Shown piece after piece: positions 8,946 through 17,480 of a stretch of DNA of 24,616 nt. The position numbers were made by a program, and so were the translations under genes. Position 1 is the stretch's first letter; each line of letters starts with the position of its first letter. The stretch is from Martensiomyces pterosporus (Eukaryota > Kickxellomycota > Kickxellomycetes > Kickxellales > Kickxellaceae). The DNA is taken from positions 903 to 25,518 of the forward strand of contig MU603996.1 of assembly GCA_025201845.1 (NCBI GenBank), given 5' to 3'. Below the pieces are notes generated by a model. The model had not been told where the DNA came from. It saw nothing but the letters and a program-made list of their open reading frames with translations, and searched no databases.

Positions 8946-9764
8946 TGACTGGAGTTTAATACAAATTAATACACATTATAAAAGTGCAAAAATAATCACG
9001 GTTACTTGGCCCGCTACAGGCGTGATCGAACACCATACTAAAAGAGGCCATATGAACGCCGGAGCTAGCTGCCATCTGGGCACTCTGGCAGCCCGGAGCA
9101 GCAGTGACACCCACATAATCTCTTCGCTATCTCCCTGGCCACGCCGAACTCAAGTCCCACTCCGCCTGTTCATAGTGATTCCTTGTTGCCCCATGTGACT
9201 GGCATGAGAACCAATCTACATGTGCTGCGATTGTTCACAAGAAACAGGCGCCAGCTTGTATGTGTGGTTGGCAACCCATCATGTATTTGATGGCAAGCCA
9301 AATATCCTCCGCTGTCTTGTACGTCACAGCAACAGCGCAAAGCCTTTACTGGTCAGTGTTCAGCAGGTTCTTGATTTATAAGGGATGAGTTGGGAAGGAA
9401 AGGGTGCCTGCATGGACTTGCCAATACCCAAGCCTCAGCTTTCAGATACGATTTCCCCCCTCTCTCTTCCTTGCGCGGATAGGCAAAAGCACACACACAC
9501 AGAAAAAGCAGCCCTGCGCATACAGCCAAGCACGCTCGCATACACTGACGCATCGTGATTTCTACTTGAATCAGGCAGACTTGCATCCTAACCAAGTGAC
9601 ATTTGATATCTCTCCCACACTCCCCTACTCCAGCACCTCCGTCCCACCTTTCCTTTCTACCACTGCGCACTTGCCTGCTCTAGCTATACTGTTTTCCTAC
9701 TATACGCGGCCACTCTCCGCATATTCTGCCTAGAATTGTACTTTGACTAGCCATATACACAGCA

Positions 9765-10901
9765 ATGTCAGAGTCAGTGATGCTGGTTGACCATGGCGCC
9801 GATGCAAGGCGCGGCGCATCTCTGGATATGCCTGATGCTACACAAATCAAGACAGGCAAAGGCGTGAAGCGGTCGACTTCAGTCACCCACAGGAGGATTT
9901 CTGCCCTGCAGAATCTCGTTGTCAGCAATTCGCTTCGCAACAGCATGCTCCAGAACACCGCCAGCACCAACCCAGCGCAAGCGCCCAAACTCAGGGTGAT
10001 AACGCGTGTTGACACACCCCCGCCCATCAACACATCCATCGCGGCACTTGACGCTCTCTTTGAGCAGCGCCAGAAGCACCAGAGTGACAGTGTGGAATCA
10101 GCCAAACGCGTTTCGATGATTTCCTCGTCCACACACTCGTCGGCATCAGCCACGCCGACTGTGAAGCTGCAGCTTGATGAAAGCGAGCTGACATCCCTCT
10201 CGGCCTTGGAAAAGGATATGCACGAGTACGGCGACTCGGACTCAACAGAGTGCCCGTCTTCCCCCAACACGATCCTTGCAGAAGCGCCAGCAAGGAAGCC
10301 AGGCAAGCAGCCACATGCACCACTAGTCGACGAGCTCCTCGATGCCCTGTTCCCCTACCCCCTGGCGGACACCCCGCTGCGGCACGAGTACTTCAATGTG
10401 GCCACAGTCGATGGATACCCGGCCATTCCAGAGCGCTATGCGTGCCCGACATCCATGTGCAGAGACGAGTTTCTGTACTTTGACGGTCTGCGGGCTCACT
10501 GGTCCGAGCACCCATGGAATCGGCGAGGCATCCTGCTTCCAGTGACTGCCGGCGGCATCCGCAGAATGAGCTTCTGGCAGCACAAGGCCAAATACCTCAA
10601 GTCGCTGATACAAGGGCCGCACGTTGCTGTGCTTCCCGATTCAGCAGCGTCTGCGTCGCCAGCTGCGGAGGCGGAGCGGCCAAGGACTGCTCCTCATAGG
10701 CGGTGGCTGTGGAATGTGGTTTCCAACGGCACGCGCCAGTCTCACCTGACAGGTGTCAGCACTACGACGGGTGCCGTCTCGACATCGGATTCGGGCGACA
10801 TCAGCCTATTTGGCCCTCGCTCGTACTTTGTCTCGCCTCGGGTGCTGCCCATGGAACAAGTAAGGGTCTGGGAAGGCCAAAGAGACAAGCACCCGCTGTA
10901 A
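9765..10901 (+). CDS. Single C2H2 zinc-finger protein, function unknown
   Basis: This is a 378-aa intronless ORF. Residues 1-180 are Ser/Thr-rich and probably disordered, with a basic RRIS-type patch at about 43-46. Residues 186-270 are the ordered core. A C2H2 finger with spacing C-x4-C-x12-H-x3-H uses C227, C232, H245 and H249, and is followed directly by a Trp/Arg-rich stretch (HPWNRRGILLPVTAGG, then a Lys-rich helix at about 265-285). The tail (290-378) is low complexity again. One finger with wider Cys spacing argues against a classical multi-finger DNA-binding factor, although a nuclear regulatory role is possible. The start is the first ATG after a CT-rich leader, with A at -3 (gcaATG context). 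It is followed co-directionally by the aldo-keto reductase 417 bp downstream, with no evidence of a functional link. Confidence 0.8.
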   Translation: MSESVMLVDHGADARRGASLDMPDATQIKTGKGVKRSTSVTHRRISALQNLVVSNSLRNSMLQNTASTNPAQAPKLRVITRVDTPPPINTSIAALDALFEQRQKHQSDSVESAKRVSMISSSTHSSASATPTVKLQLDESELTSLSALEKDMHEYGDSDSTECPSSPNTILAEAPARKPGKQPHAPLVDELLDALFPYPLADTPLRHEYFNVATVDGYPAIPERYACPTSMCRDEFLYFDGLRAHWSEHPWNRRGILLPVTAGGIRRMSFWQHKAKYLKSLIQGPHVAVLPDSAASASPAAEAERPRTAPHRRWLWNVVSNGTRQSHLTGVSTTTGAVSTSDSGDISLFGPRSYFVSPRVLPMEQVRVWEGQRDKHPL

Positions 10902-11198
10902 CGCGTAGAAAACTGCATCACACTCTGTCTTTACAATGTCGTAGACGTGCTGTTTTTTGGGCTGTTAATTTATCGTGTACATTTTGTTTATTTCCGTGTG
11001 GCTTTCAAGCCTTGTTATCATGTACTGCGGGCTCCTGCATCCATTTCATGTCCATGTCTGTTAGAGTTTGCTGCTGGGACTGCAGCGATTCGTCATCCGT
11101 GTTTGTGCCAGCGCTTTGCAGACAAACGCTTTGCGGACTAGGGGTTTGCTTCTGCAGATCAAAACGCACCTCAAAAAGCAAGCAGCGGCCTTGCTGGA

Positions 11199-11206
11199 TA
11201 TAAAAG
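11199..11206 (+). promoter_or_regulatory. TATA box of the aldo-keto reductase gene
   Basis: A perfect TATAAAAG sits 120 bp upstream of the reductase ATG, followed by a GC-rich patch and then a CT-rich leader ending just before the start codon. This arrangement suggests a TATA-driven, potentially inducible promoter. Confidence 0.7.
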
Positions 11207-11318
11207 GGCGCGATTTGAGCTCAAGTGCCCCGAATCCTATTTCTCGACTATTCCCGTATTCTCACGCCTCGTAACAGCTTAACTCGCAGCTATTTTTTTA
11301 TCTTCCCCTTTCTTAGTC

Positions 11319-12287
11319 ATGGCAGCAACATCAGGCAGCATCGCACTCCGCAACGGCCTCAAGATGCCCACCGTGGGCCTCGGCCTGTGGAAGCTCGAAA
11401 AGTCGACAGCCGCAGACCAAGTGTACAACGCGATCAAGGCCGGGTACCGTCTCCTCGACGGCGCCAGCGACTACGGCAACGAAGTGGAGGTTGGACAGGG
11501 CATCAGGCGCGCCCTGGATGAGGGCCTGGTGAAGCGGTCGGACCTCTTCATCACCGGCAAGCTGTGGAACACCTATCACCGTCGCGAGCACATCCGGCCA
11601 GCCATCGACCGCTCCCTCAGCGACTTGGGTCTCGATTACCTCGACCTCTATCTGATCCACTTCCCCATCGCGCTCAAGTACGTGCCCTTTGACGTGCGGT
11701 ACCCTGCAGAGTGGTCCTACGAAGTGGGCGGCCCCGTTATCCACGACAACGTGCCTTACAGAGAGACCTGGGAAGGAATGGAGGAGCTGTACGAGGCAGG
11801 GCTGGCCAAGAACATTGGCATTTCAAATACTGCCGGAGCGCTTATCTACGACGTCTTGTCATATGCAAAGGTGAAGCCCGCCGTCCTTCAGATCGAGGTG
11901 CACCCGTATTTGGTCCGCAAGCAGCTGGTGGACTTGGCACACGCAGAGGGCATTGCAGTGACGGCGTTCTCGTCGTTTGGTGACTCGAGCTATCAGTCCC
12001 TCAACATGGTGCCCACAAACACGAAGCCTTTGCTGCAGCATGACCTTATTAGCGAGATTGCTGCGAAGCACGGAAAGACGCCCGCACAGATCCTGCTGCG
12101 CTGGGCGATTGAGCGTGGATGCGCGGTTATCCCCAAGTCCTCGAACCCGAAGAGGCTGCACGAGAACTTGGATCTGTTCGGGTTCTCGCTTAGTGCCGAG
12201 GAGGTTGAGCGCATCAATGGGCTGAACCAGAGCCTGATTTTCAACGACCCTGCAATCTATGCCAAGCGCCCCATTTGGGCGTGCTAA
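11319..12287 (+). CDS. Aldo-keto reductase, D-xylose reductase-like
   Basis: This 322-aa protein has the length and motifs of a monomeric NADPH-dependent aldo-keto reductase with a (beta/alpha)8 barrel. The catalytic tetrad is complete: D47 and Y52 in LLDGASDYGNE, K81 in ITGKLWNTYH and H114 in YLIHFP. The cofactor loop reads IPKSSNPKR (271-279), the K-S/N-N-x-x-R type that binds the 2'-phosphate of NADPH, and the segment KYVPFDVRYP (120-129) plus the FNDP near the C-terminus resemble yeast xylose reductases. It therefore probably reduces xylose, glyceraldehyde or similar aldehydes to alcohols in the cytosol; the exact substrate cannot be read from the sequence. A TATA box lies 120 bp upstream and an AATAAA signal 36 bp after the stop. 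The last 44 bp of the CDS and its 3' flank are repeated beyond the assembly gap. Confidence 0.95.
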   Translation: MAATSGSIALRNGLKMPTVGLGLWKLEKSTAADQVYNAIKAGYRLLDGASDYGNEVEVGQGIRRALDEGLVKRSDLFITGKLWNTYHRREHIRPAIDRSLSDLGLDYLDLYLIHFPIALKYVPFDVRYPAEWSYEVGGPVIHDNVPYRETWEGMEELYEAGLAKNIGISNTAGALIYDVLSYAKVKPAVLQIEVHPYLVRKQLVDLAHAEGIAVTAFSSFGDSSYQSLNMVPTNTKPLLQHDLISEIAAKHGKTPAQILLRWAIERGCAVIPKSSNPKRLHENLDLFGFSLSAEEVERINGLNQSLIFNDPAIYAKRPIWAC

Positions 12288-12338
12288 GCAGGCCGTAGCC
12301 TCGGGCCCTTCTCTGTCTAGCTTAATAAACCAACGCTG
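12244..12338 (+). repeat. 95-bp direct repeat, copy 1 (left of gap)
   Basis: This covers the last 44 bp of the reductase CDS plus 51 bp of 3' flank including AATAAA. It is identical at every base to 12644-12738, exactly 400 bp away, and ends at the first N. Confidence 0.97.
12324..12329 (+). terminator. Polyadenylation signal AATAAA of the reductase
   Basis: A canonical AATAAA lies 36 bp after the TAA stop codon of the aldo-keto reductase, within the expected range for a fungal 3' end signal. It is repeated at 12724-12729 in the second copy. Confidence 0.6.
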
Positions 12339-12643
12339 NNNNNNNNNNNNNNNNNNNNNNNNNNNNNNNNNNNNNNNNNNNNNNNNNNNNNNNNNNNNNN
12401 NNNNNNNNNNNNNNNNNNNNNNNNNNNNNNNNNNNNNNNNNNNNNNNNNNNNNNNNNNNNNNNNNNNNNNNNNNNNNNNNNNNNNNNNNNNNNNNNNNNN
12501 NNNNNNNNNNNNNNNNNNNNNNNNNNNNNNNNNNNNNNNNNNNNNNNNNNNNNNNNNNNNNNNNNNNNNNNNNNNNNNNNNNNNNNNNNNNNNNNNNNNN
12601 NNNNNNNNNNNNNNNNNNNNNNNNNNNNNNNNNNNNNNNNNNN
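12339..12643. other. Assembly gap (305 N)
   Basis: A run of 305 undetermined bases. Because the sequence on both sides is the same 95 bp, the gap is probably artificial: two contig ends that overlap but were not merged. Confidence 0.95.
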
Positions 12644-12738
12644 ACGACCCTGCAATCTATGCCAAGCGCCCCATTTGGGCGTGCTAAGCAGGCCGTAGCC
12701 TCGGGCCCTTCTCTGTCTAGCTTAATAAACCAACGCTG
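12644..12738 (+). repeat. 95-bp direct repeat, copy 2 (right of gap)
   Basis: This repeats the reductase C-terminal codons, stop and AATAAA directly after the N run. It should not be annotated as a second gene fragment unless long reads confirm it. After 12738 the sequence is unique and leads into the kinesin upstream region. Confidence 0.95.
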
Positions 12739-13193
12739 CCTGAAGCGGGGTGAAGTCAAAAATGACAAGACATTCCAGCGCTGCCTCTGTCGGAGATGCT
12801 GATTGGCTGAAAGCGCCAAAACAACAACAGCGTGGAAATCCATCCACTCTGCAATTGTGCCCAAGCCAAAAATTTTAAACGTCAACAAAACAACAGTAGG
12901 GCAGCTGCTCCAGCTCCACCCCACTTTGCATCTGCTGCCTCTTCGTATCTGTCTCTTCTCTGTTATTTTTTTTTTTTTTGTGAGCTTGTACTTCATTTAC
13001 ACAACTGCCGCCTTTCTAATTTTGTTCAGAGCCCTTTGACGCATTCGCCTCCATAGATACCTTTGATATTTTGGCAGGGATAAAAGACAACCGGAGGCTG
13101 AATTTTCAGCTCGTCACATCCAAACCAGTCAGCCCTTAGTATACCAGCACTACCTCGGTCCTTCGGTAGCTGTGAACATCAGAACAGACAGCA
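12739..13193 (+). promoter_or_regulatory. Kinesin upstream region
   Basis: This 455-bp stretch has no gene. It contains a T-tract at about 12966-12979 and a TATA-like GATAAAAG at 13079-13086, 108-115 bp before the kinesin ATG, almost the same spacing as the TATA box of the reductase. The leader between is CA-rich without an upstream ATG that I noticed in good context. Confidence 0.5.
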
Positions 13194-16100
13194 ATGCTTG
13201 AAGAGCCGTCTATCGCGTCCACTGGGCCCGTGCGGCCAGTAAGTGTGACAGAAGCAGCACCCAGCACTGTGGGCCCAAGCGGCTCCTCAGAGGCTGCCAT
13301 CTTGGTGGCAGTTCGCGTCCGTCCGTTCAGCAGCAAGGAAAAAGCCCTCTTGGCCAAGCCCAGCACATCTCAGTTCGGCCCCACAGCACGCAACTTTATG
13401 AACTACGAGGACCCCGCCGACCAAGACGACGTGGGGCGTGGGCCGTCAGCCAAGGCCATCCGCAAGGTGGTCCACACCATAGATGACCACGTCCTCGTCT
13501 TCGATCCCCCCGACGAAAACGACACCAGCGGGCGGCGTGCACCCGTGGGTGCCAGCAACAAAAGACACAAGGATATCCGCTTTGTGTTCGACCGCGTGTA
13601 TGGCGAAGACAGCACGCAGAGGGACGTGTATGAAGGCACAACGAGGGGGCTGCTGGACTCGGTGATGGCCGGATACAATGCCACGGTCTTTGCGTACGGC
13701 GCCACCGGGTGCGGCAAGACATATACTATCAGCGGATGCCCCGAGGACCCCGGTGTCATCTTCCTCACGATGCAAGAACTGTTCGAAAGAGTGACAAGTG
13801 CTGAGGACGAGAAAACCATCGAAGTCACATTGTCGTACCTCGAGGTCTACAACGAGACCATCCGCGATCTGCTCGTCCCCGACGGTACCGTGTCGGGTGC
13901 ACTGGCTCTGCGCGAGGATGCAAGGCAGAGCGTCACTGTTGCGGGGCTGAGCGAGCACATTCCGCATAACGTAGACGAGGTTATGGGGCTGATGGTGCGG
14001 GGGAACGCCAACCGCACAATGAGCCCCACCGAGGCCAACGCCGTGTCCTCACGCAGCCATGCCGTGCTCCAGGTCAACATCAAGCAAAAGCCCAAGTCGG
14101 GCGGTCTCCAAACGGATGTCACCTCGGCTACCCTCAGCATCATCGATCTGGCCGGCAGCGAGCGAGCCACAGTGACGCGCAACAACGGCGCACGCATGCG
14201 CGAGGGCGCCAACATCAACCGCTCGCTCCTGGCCCTGGCAAACTGCATTAACGCCCTGTGCGACCAGAAACACAAGAGGCACATTCCGTACCGCGACTCC
14301 AAGCTCACCCGCCTGCTCAAGTTCTCGCTGGGCGGCAATTGCCGCACGGTGATGATCACCTGCGTGTCGCCGGCCTCGACATATTACGAGGAAACACATA
14401 ATACCCTGAAATACGCCAACAGGGCAAAGAACATCAAGACGACGGTGGCCAAAAACACAAAGTCAACAAAGGTGCATTTGGCACAGTACCAGGGCAAGAT
14501 CAGAGAGCAGAGCGAGGAAATCAAGAGGCTGCAGCGCGAGATCGCCGCGCTCAAAAATAGGGTGTCGAGTGGTGCCGCGGCAGCCAACAGTAGGAGCAGC
14601 GCGCAGGCGACGCAGGCAGCGCAGGCGATGGCTGAGCTGCGAAAGCAGACGCAGGCCATACAGGTCGTCCAGGACATGCGCAACAAGATGTCCACGGCAT
14701 ATGCGCCTGTGAGGGAGGCCAAGTGGGAGCTGTCGTCGGCCCAAGCGGTGGGCCAGTGGTACGACCATTACGTGGATTCGCTGAAGGGGTGGCGCGAGCA
14801 ATTCGAGACGCTGTACCAGGAGCACCAGCACCTGGGCCACGAGATGGAGATCGACGGTGGCGATGGGGCAGCGGGCGATGCTGTGGACATGCAGCTGACG
14901 AAGCAGTCGCTGGTGTTCAGACAGCAGGTGGATGAGCTTCTGAGGGACCTGACGCGCGAACGGAAGACCATTGGCAGACACGCCGAGCACTCGAACCAGC
15001 TGATCGAGCGGAACATGTACATGGCCGATCGTGCAGCGCAGGTGCCTCCCTCGGTGCAGCTGACCGCGGAGCAGCGGTACCAAGTGGACCAGGAGCACCG
15101 TGTGCTCGATCTCTCTGCCGAGCGCAACGGGCTGAGGCGTCGGGTGGAGCTGGGCGAGCACATTGCTCAGGACCTGGCCACGCAAAACGCAATGCTCCTG
15201 CGCCTGACTGCTACTTGTCTGTGCAGCTTGAAGAGGTCAATCCACGATGTCCAGCGCATTCAGCAGAGGTCTGGCAGCTCGATGTCGGATGGTGCAGAGA
15301 GAGCACTGGAGCAAGTGTACATGCAAGCCATCACGAGCTTCACCGAGGCCACTGGTGCTGTCCGCACGTCGATGAAGAGTGTCCAGGAGGTGGGTGGGCC
15401 GTCGAAGCTGTCGTTTTCGGGGTCGACGCTTACACCGCCTTCGCCATACGTGCCCCGCAGCGTAAATGCGGAGTTGGGTGGCGCGAGGCACAACAGATCC
15501 CCCGCTGGTGGATTCGACAGCAAGGCAAATGGTAGGAGTGCGGCGGCCACGGCCAGTGGCAGGCAGCCCAATGCAGCAGCCATTTCGGCGGCTGTTGCTG
15601 GAACCACGAGGGCAAGGCGCACGGCGAACTCGACAACTGTGGCTGCAGCGACGGGGCGCCATATTAGGACGTCGCCTGTCAAGCGGTCGCAGGCCATTCT
15701 GGGCCGCTCGGCAGTGAGGTTCAGTGGCTCATCAGCAAATGAGAGCGGACGCGGCCCATCGTCTCCACGCCGACTCCGCTCTGCTACCACTTCGGGCACC
15801 ACGAATGGCAGTGCCAATGCTAGGACCAACGGCGACAACCACACTTCGTCGTCGGCTGCTGGTCGTGTATTAGCGACTGCTGCTGGCAGGCCACTGCGTA
15901 CAGCCGGTGGATCGGTCGCTCGGCAGACGCTGGAGCGCTCCCATAGCGACGATTCGGACAGTGTGGTGTCTGTTGGTGGTCGTTCAACATTTGCCGTGTC
16001 GCAGACTTCATTGAGTCCGCGGACACGCAAAGCCGCGCAGTTTGCAGCCAACGGCGACAGCAGAGCAAGCTCGCTCTCTGCGACGCCGCCCCAAGCGAAC

Positions 16101-16484
16101 GGCAGCGGATCTTCAGTCAACGGACAGATCTCGCCGGCCTCCTCAGTGGCTTCCTGGGCGAGTGCCGAAAGCAGCCCCCACCACGAGCCCCTGCCGGCTG
16201 CTGCCAAACCCCTGAAGGGCATATTGAAGTCAAAGACAGCAGCAGGTGGGCTGACCCGATCGAATAGCGGCGGTGGATCTGCCGATGAAGGCACGGCGGC
16301 TAATGGCGTCACAATTGTTGGCCCTGGACCGATCAGACTCGGCAGTGCGCGCAGGAAGTCGAGGCAGGCGCGCATTTTGACCAACCCGACGGCAAGAACT
16401 ACGCCGACAAAGCCAACAACAAGTACGCGCGAGCTGTCGTTCAGGTCGCTGGCTGGTGCTGCCAAAAAGCCAGTTTGGCGCTAA
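13194..16484 (+). CDS. Kinesin-8 family motor (Kip3/Klp5/Kif18-like)
   Basis: This 1096-aa intronless protein has an N-terminal kinesin motor (about 34-418). The P-loop GATGCGKT (169-176), switch I NAVSSRSHA (282-290), switch II DLAGSE (318-323), and the SKLTRLLKFSLGGNCRTVMI and NTLKYANRAKNIKT segments (about 369-416) are those of kinesin-8. These are plus-end-directed motors that also shorten microtubules, limiting spindle and cytoplasmic microtubule length. The insert in loop 2 is long (about 70-125), as usual for this class. Coiled-coil-forming stretches follow at about 428-460 and 567-690. Residues 735-1096 are a Ser/Ala/Gly/Arg-rich, basic, low-complexity tail, probably a second microtubule-binding region, with PLKGILKSK at about 1005. 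All nucleotide-binding residues are intact. It converges on ybeY with 131 bp between the stops. The kinesin-8 call rests on motor motifs; the exact orthologue is not determined. Confidence 0.94.
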   Translation: MLEEPSIASTGPVRPVSVTEAAPSTVGPSGSSEAAILVAVRVRPFSSKEKALLAKPSTSQFGPTARNFMNYEDPADQDDVGRGPSAKAIRKVVHTIDDHVLVFDPPDENDTSGRRAPVGASNKRHKDIRFVFDRVYGEDSTQRDVYEGTTRGLLDSVMAGYNATVFAYGATGCGKTYTISGCPEDPGVIFLTMQELFERVTSAEDEKTIEVTLSYLEVYNETIRDLLVPDGTVSGALALREDARQSVTVAGLSEHIPHNVDEVMGLMVRGNANRTMSPTEANAVSSRSHAVLQVNIKQKPKSGGLQTDVTSATLSIIDLAGSERATVTRNNGARMREGANINRSLLALANCINALCDQKHKRHIPYRDSKLTRLLKFSLGGNCRTVMITCVSPASTYYEETHNTLKYANRAKNIKTTVAKNTKSTKVHLAQYQGKIREQSEEIKRLQREIAALKNRVSSGAAAANSRSSAQATQAAQAMAELRKQTQAIQVVQDMRNKMSTAYAPVREAKWELSSAQAVGQWYDHYVDSLKGWREQFETLYQEHQHLGHEMEIDGGDGAAGDAVDMQLTKQSLVFRQQVDELLRDLTRERKTIGRHAEHSNQLIERNMYMADRAAQVPPSVQLTAEQRYQVDQEHRVLDLSAERNGLRRRVELGEHIAQDLATQNAMLLRLTATCLCSLKRSIHDVQRIQQRSGSSMSDGAERALEQVYMQAITSFTEATGAVRTSMKSVQEVGGPSKLSFSGSTLTPPSPYVPRSVNAELGGARHNRSPAGGFDSKANGRSAAATASGRQPNAAAISAAVAGTTRARRTANSTTVAAATGRHIRTSPVKRSQAILGRSAVRFSGSSANESGRGPSSPRRLRSATTSGTTNGSANARTNGDNHTSSSAAGRVLATAAGRPLRTAGGSVARQTLERSHSDDSDSVVSVGGRSTFAVSQTSLSPRTRKAAQFAANGDSRASSLSATPPQANGSGSSVNGQISPASSVASWASAESSPHHEPLPAAAKPLKGILKSKTAAGGLTRSNSGGGSADEGTAANGVTIVGPGPIRLGSARRKSRQARILTNPTARTTPTKPTTSTRELSFRSLAGAAKKPVWR

Positions 16485-16615
16485 ATGAATAGCACGTTGG
16501 CCGAGCTATTCTACGCTAAATCTATCTACTCGACGCTTTTCTTATTCATTATCGCTTCTTCTCGCAACATCACCCTTTTCCCTCTGTATAAACGTACAAC
16601 ATTGAAAACAAGCAT

Positions 16616-17077
16616 TCACTTTAGCTGGCTAAACCGCCGCAAGATCTCCTGCTCCCTCTGCGACATCTTTCTGTAATCCTCGTCCAACTCGTGGTCGTGT
16701 CCCATCAGGTGGCATATCCCATGCGTGAACAAGACGGGCAAGCGGTCGACGGGCGACTCTCCATTCACCCGGCAATCCTCCCAGATGTAAGGCATGGAGA
16801 GGAACATGTCGCCGAGGTTCATATCGTCCTCATTTCCCGTCCGCGGCAGGTCCACCTCGGGCACCGTTACCTCGTGGAATGGGAAGGACAGAATGTCCGT
16901 TGGCTTATCCTTGTGGCGATATGTCCTGTTGAGTTCTTGGATGCGGCGATTGTCGACGAAGTGCACGCCAATGTCCCATCCGGAGTATCCGCTGCAGCAG
17001 AGGAGGAGCTCGACCTGGCGCCGGAGGGTGCGGAGCGGAAGCCAGATTAGCCGCTGCTGATTCACCACCAGTACCAT
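16616..17077 (-). CDS. ybeY: YbeY-type endoribonuclease (rRNA maturation)
   Basis: This 153-aa protein carries the UPF0054/YbeY signature HGICHLMGHDH, giving the metal-binding H-x3-H-x5-H triad (H119, H123, H129 from the chosen start), preceded by the family segment ELNRTYRHKDKPTDILSFPF (about 48-67). YbeY is a zinc metalloprotein that cleaves rRNA ends and supports ribosome quality; in eukaryotes the homologue works in mitochondria or plastids. The frame is open 22 codons further upstream, but only from a GTG at 17143, so I chose the ATG at 17077. From that start there is no long targeting peptide, and import would have to rely on the short basic N-terminus (LPLRTLRRQ) or on an unseen upstream exon. 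The gene lies head to tail downstream of the LINE remnant, whose last recognisable codons end about 170 bp upstream of the ATG. Confidence 0.93.
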   Translation of the reverse strand: MVLVVNQQRLIWLPLRTLRRQVELLLCCSGYSGWDIGVHFVDNRRIQELNRTYRHKDKPTDILSFPFHEVTVPEVDLPRTGNEDDMNLGDMFLSMPYIWEDCRVNGESPVDRLPVLFTHGICHLMGHDHELDEDYRKMSQREQEILRRFSQLK

Positions 17078-17132
17078 TCCCTTTTTCGTGCCAGTGATCG
17101 TCAAGAGAGAGAGTGTGTGAATGAGTGAGCTG

Positions 17133-17140
17133 GTTTTATT
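17133..17140 (-). promoter_or_regulatory. TATA-like element upstream of ybeY
   Basis: On minus the sequence reads AATAAAAC, 56-63 bp upstream of the chosen ybeY ATG, followed by a CA/CT-rich leader. It is a plausible TATA box. It lies in the 3' flank of the LINE, so it could also be the element's own poly(A) signal. Confidence 0.35.
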
Positions 17141-17174
17141 CACGCCCCTGTGTGGGGTCAGCTAATATAGGCAG

Positions 17175-17480
17175 CTACAATTGTGGGATACAACTACTTA
17201 GTGAGTTACGGTTCCAGGGTGCGCTTCCTCCACTTCGCCATATGGCTAGTGCCATACATTTTGTCATCCTGTCTGTGAGAATCTGCGTCAGTAGCCTCCA
17301 TGTCACCTCCAGCAGCGAGATTGGTCTGTATTCACTCAGCTGCCCGTCTGTCATGGGCTTCTTGGGGATTGAGATGACCGCTGCATCTACCCAGCTCTGA
17401 GGCATCCCCTTCCCCTCCAGCGCCTCGTTGCATAGCTTGCGCAGCTGGTCTGTGGCCTGGGGCTCTAGATGGTAAATCAT
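17175..17480 (-). pseudogene. LINE reverse transcriptase fragment
   Basis: A 101-aa frame contains the fingers segment typical of LINE reverse transcriptases: GMPQSWVDAAVISIPKK then YRPISLLEVTWRLLTQILTDRM (about residues 25-72). It then diverges into unrelated sequence (from about residue 77) and stops. The palm motifs with the catalytic aspartates are absent. It is in a different frame from the upstream endonuclease ORF, with an in-frame TAG just before its first ATG, so it is a decayed remnant. Confidence 0.85.

Larger units (their letters stand above)
8256..9764. other. Intergenic stretch, no convincing gene
   Basis: This 1.5 kb lies between the divergent starts of BRR2 and the zinc-finger gene, so it should contain both promoters. 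It holds a T-rich tract at 8379-8398 (about 125 bp upstream of BRR2, a possible poly(dA:dT) nucleosome-depleted element), a short ORF at 8811-8945 described separately, and a CT-rich stretch around 9455-9472. A minus-strand frame around 9010-9115 is open but has no recognisable domain or start. I see no RNA gene. Confidence 0.6.

Noticed and set aside
9010..9040. Minus-strand GTTCGATC resembling a tRNA T-loop
   Set aside because: The flanking bases do not pair into a T-stem and no anticodon arm or acceptor stem can be formed.
12259..12996. Open frames running through the N gap on both strands
   Set aside because: They are produced by reading Ns as open codons; the apparent C-terminus is the duplicated reductase tail.
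15260..16465. 401-codon minus-strand frame opposite the kinesin tail
   Set aside because: It is antisense to the low-complexity Ser/Ala-rich tail, where stop codons are rare by composition.
17078..17143. 22-codon N-terminal extension of YbeY
   Set aside because: It would need a GTG start, which is not used normally in a nuclear fungal gene; the ATG at 17077 gives a complete YbeY domain.
17145..17157. Small CCCC-TGTGT-GGGG hairpin, considered as part of an LTR or terminator
   Set aside because: There is no paired LTR copy or target duplication, and a four-base stem alone is not evidence of either.
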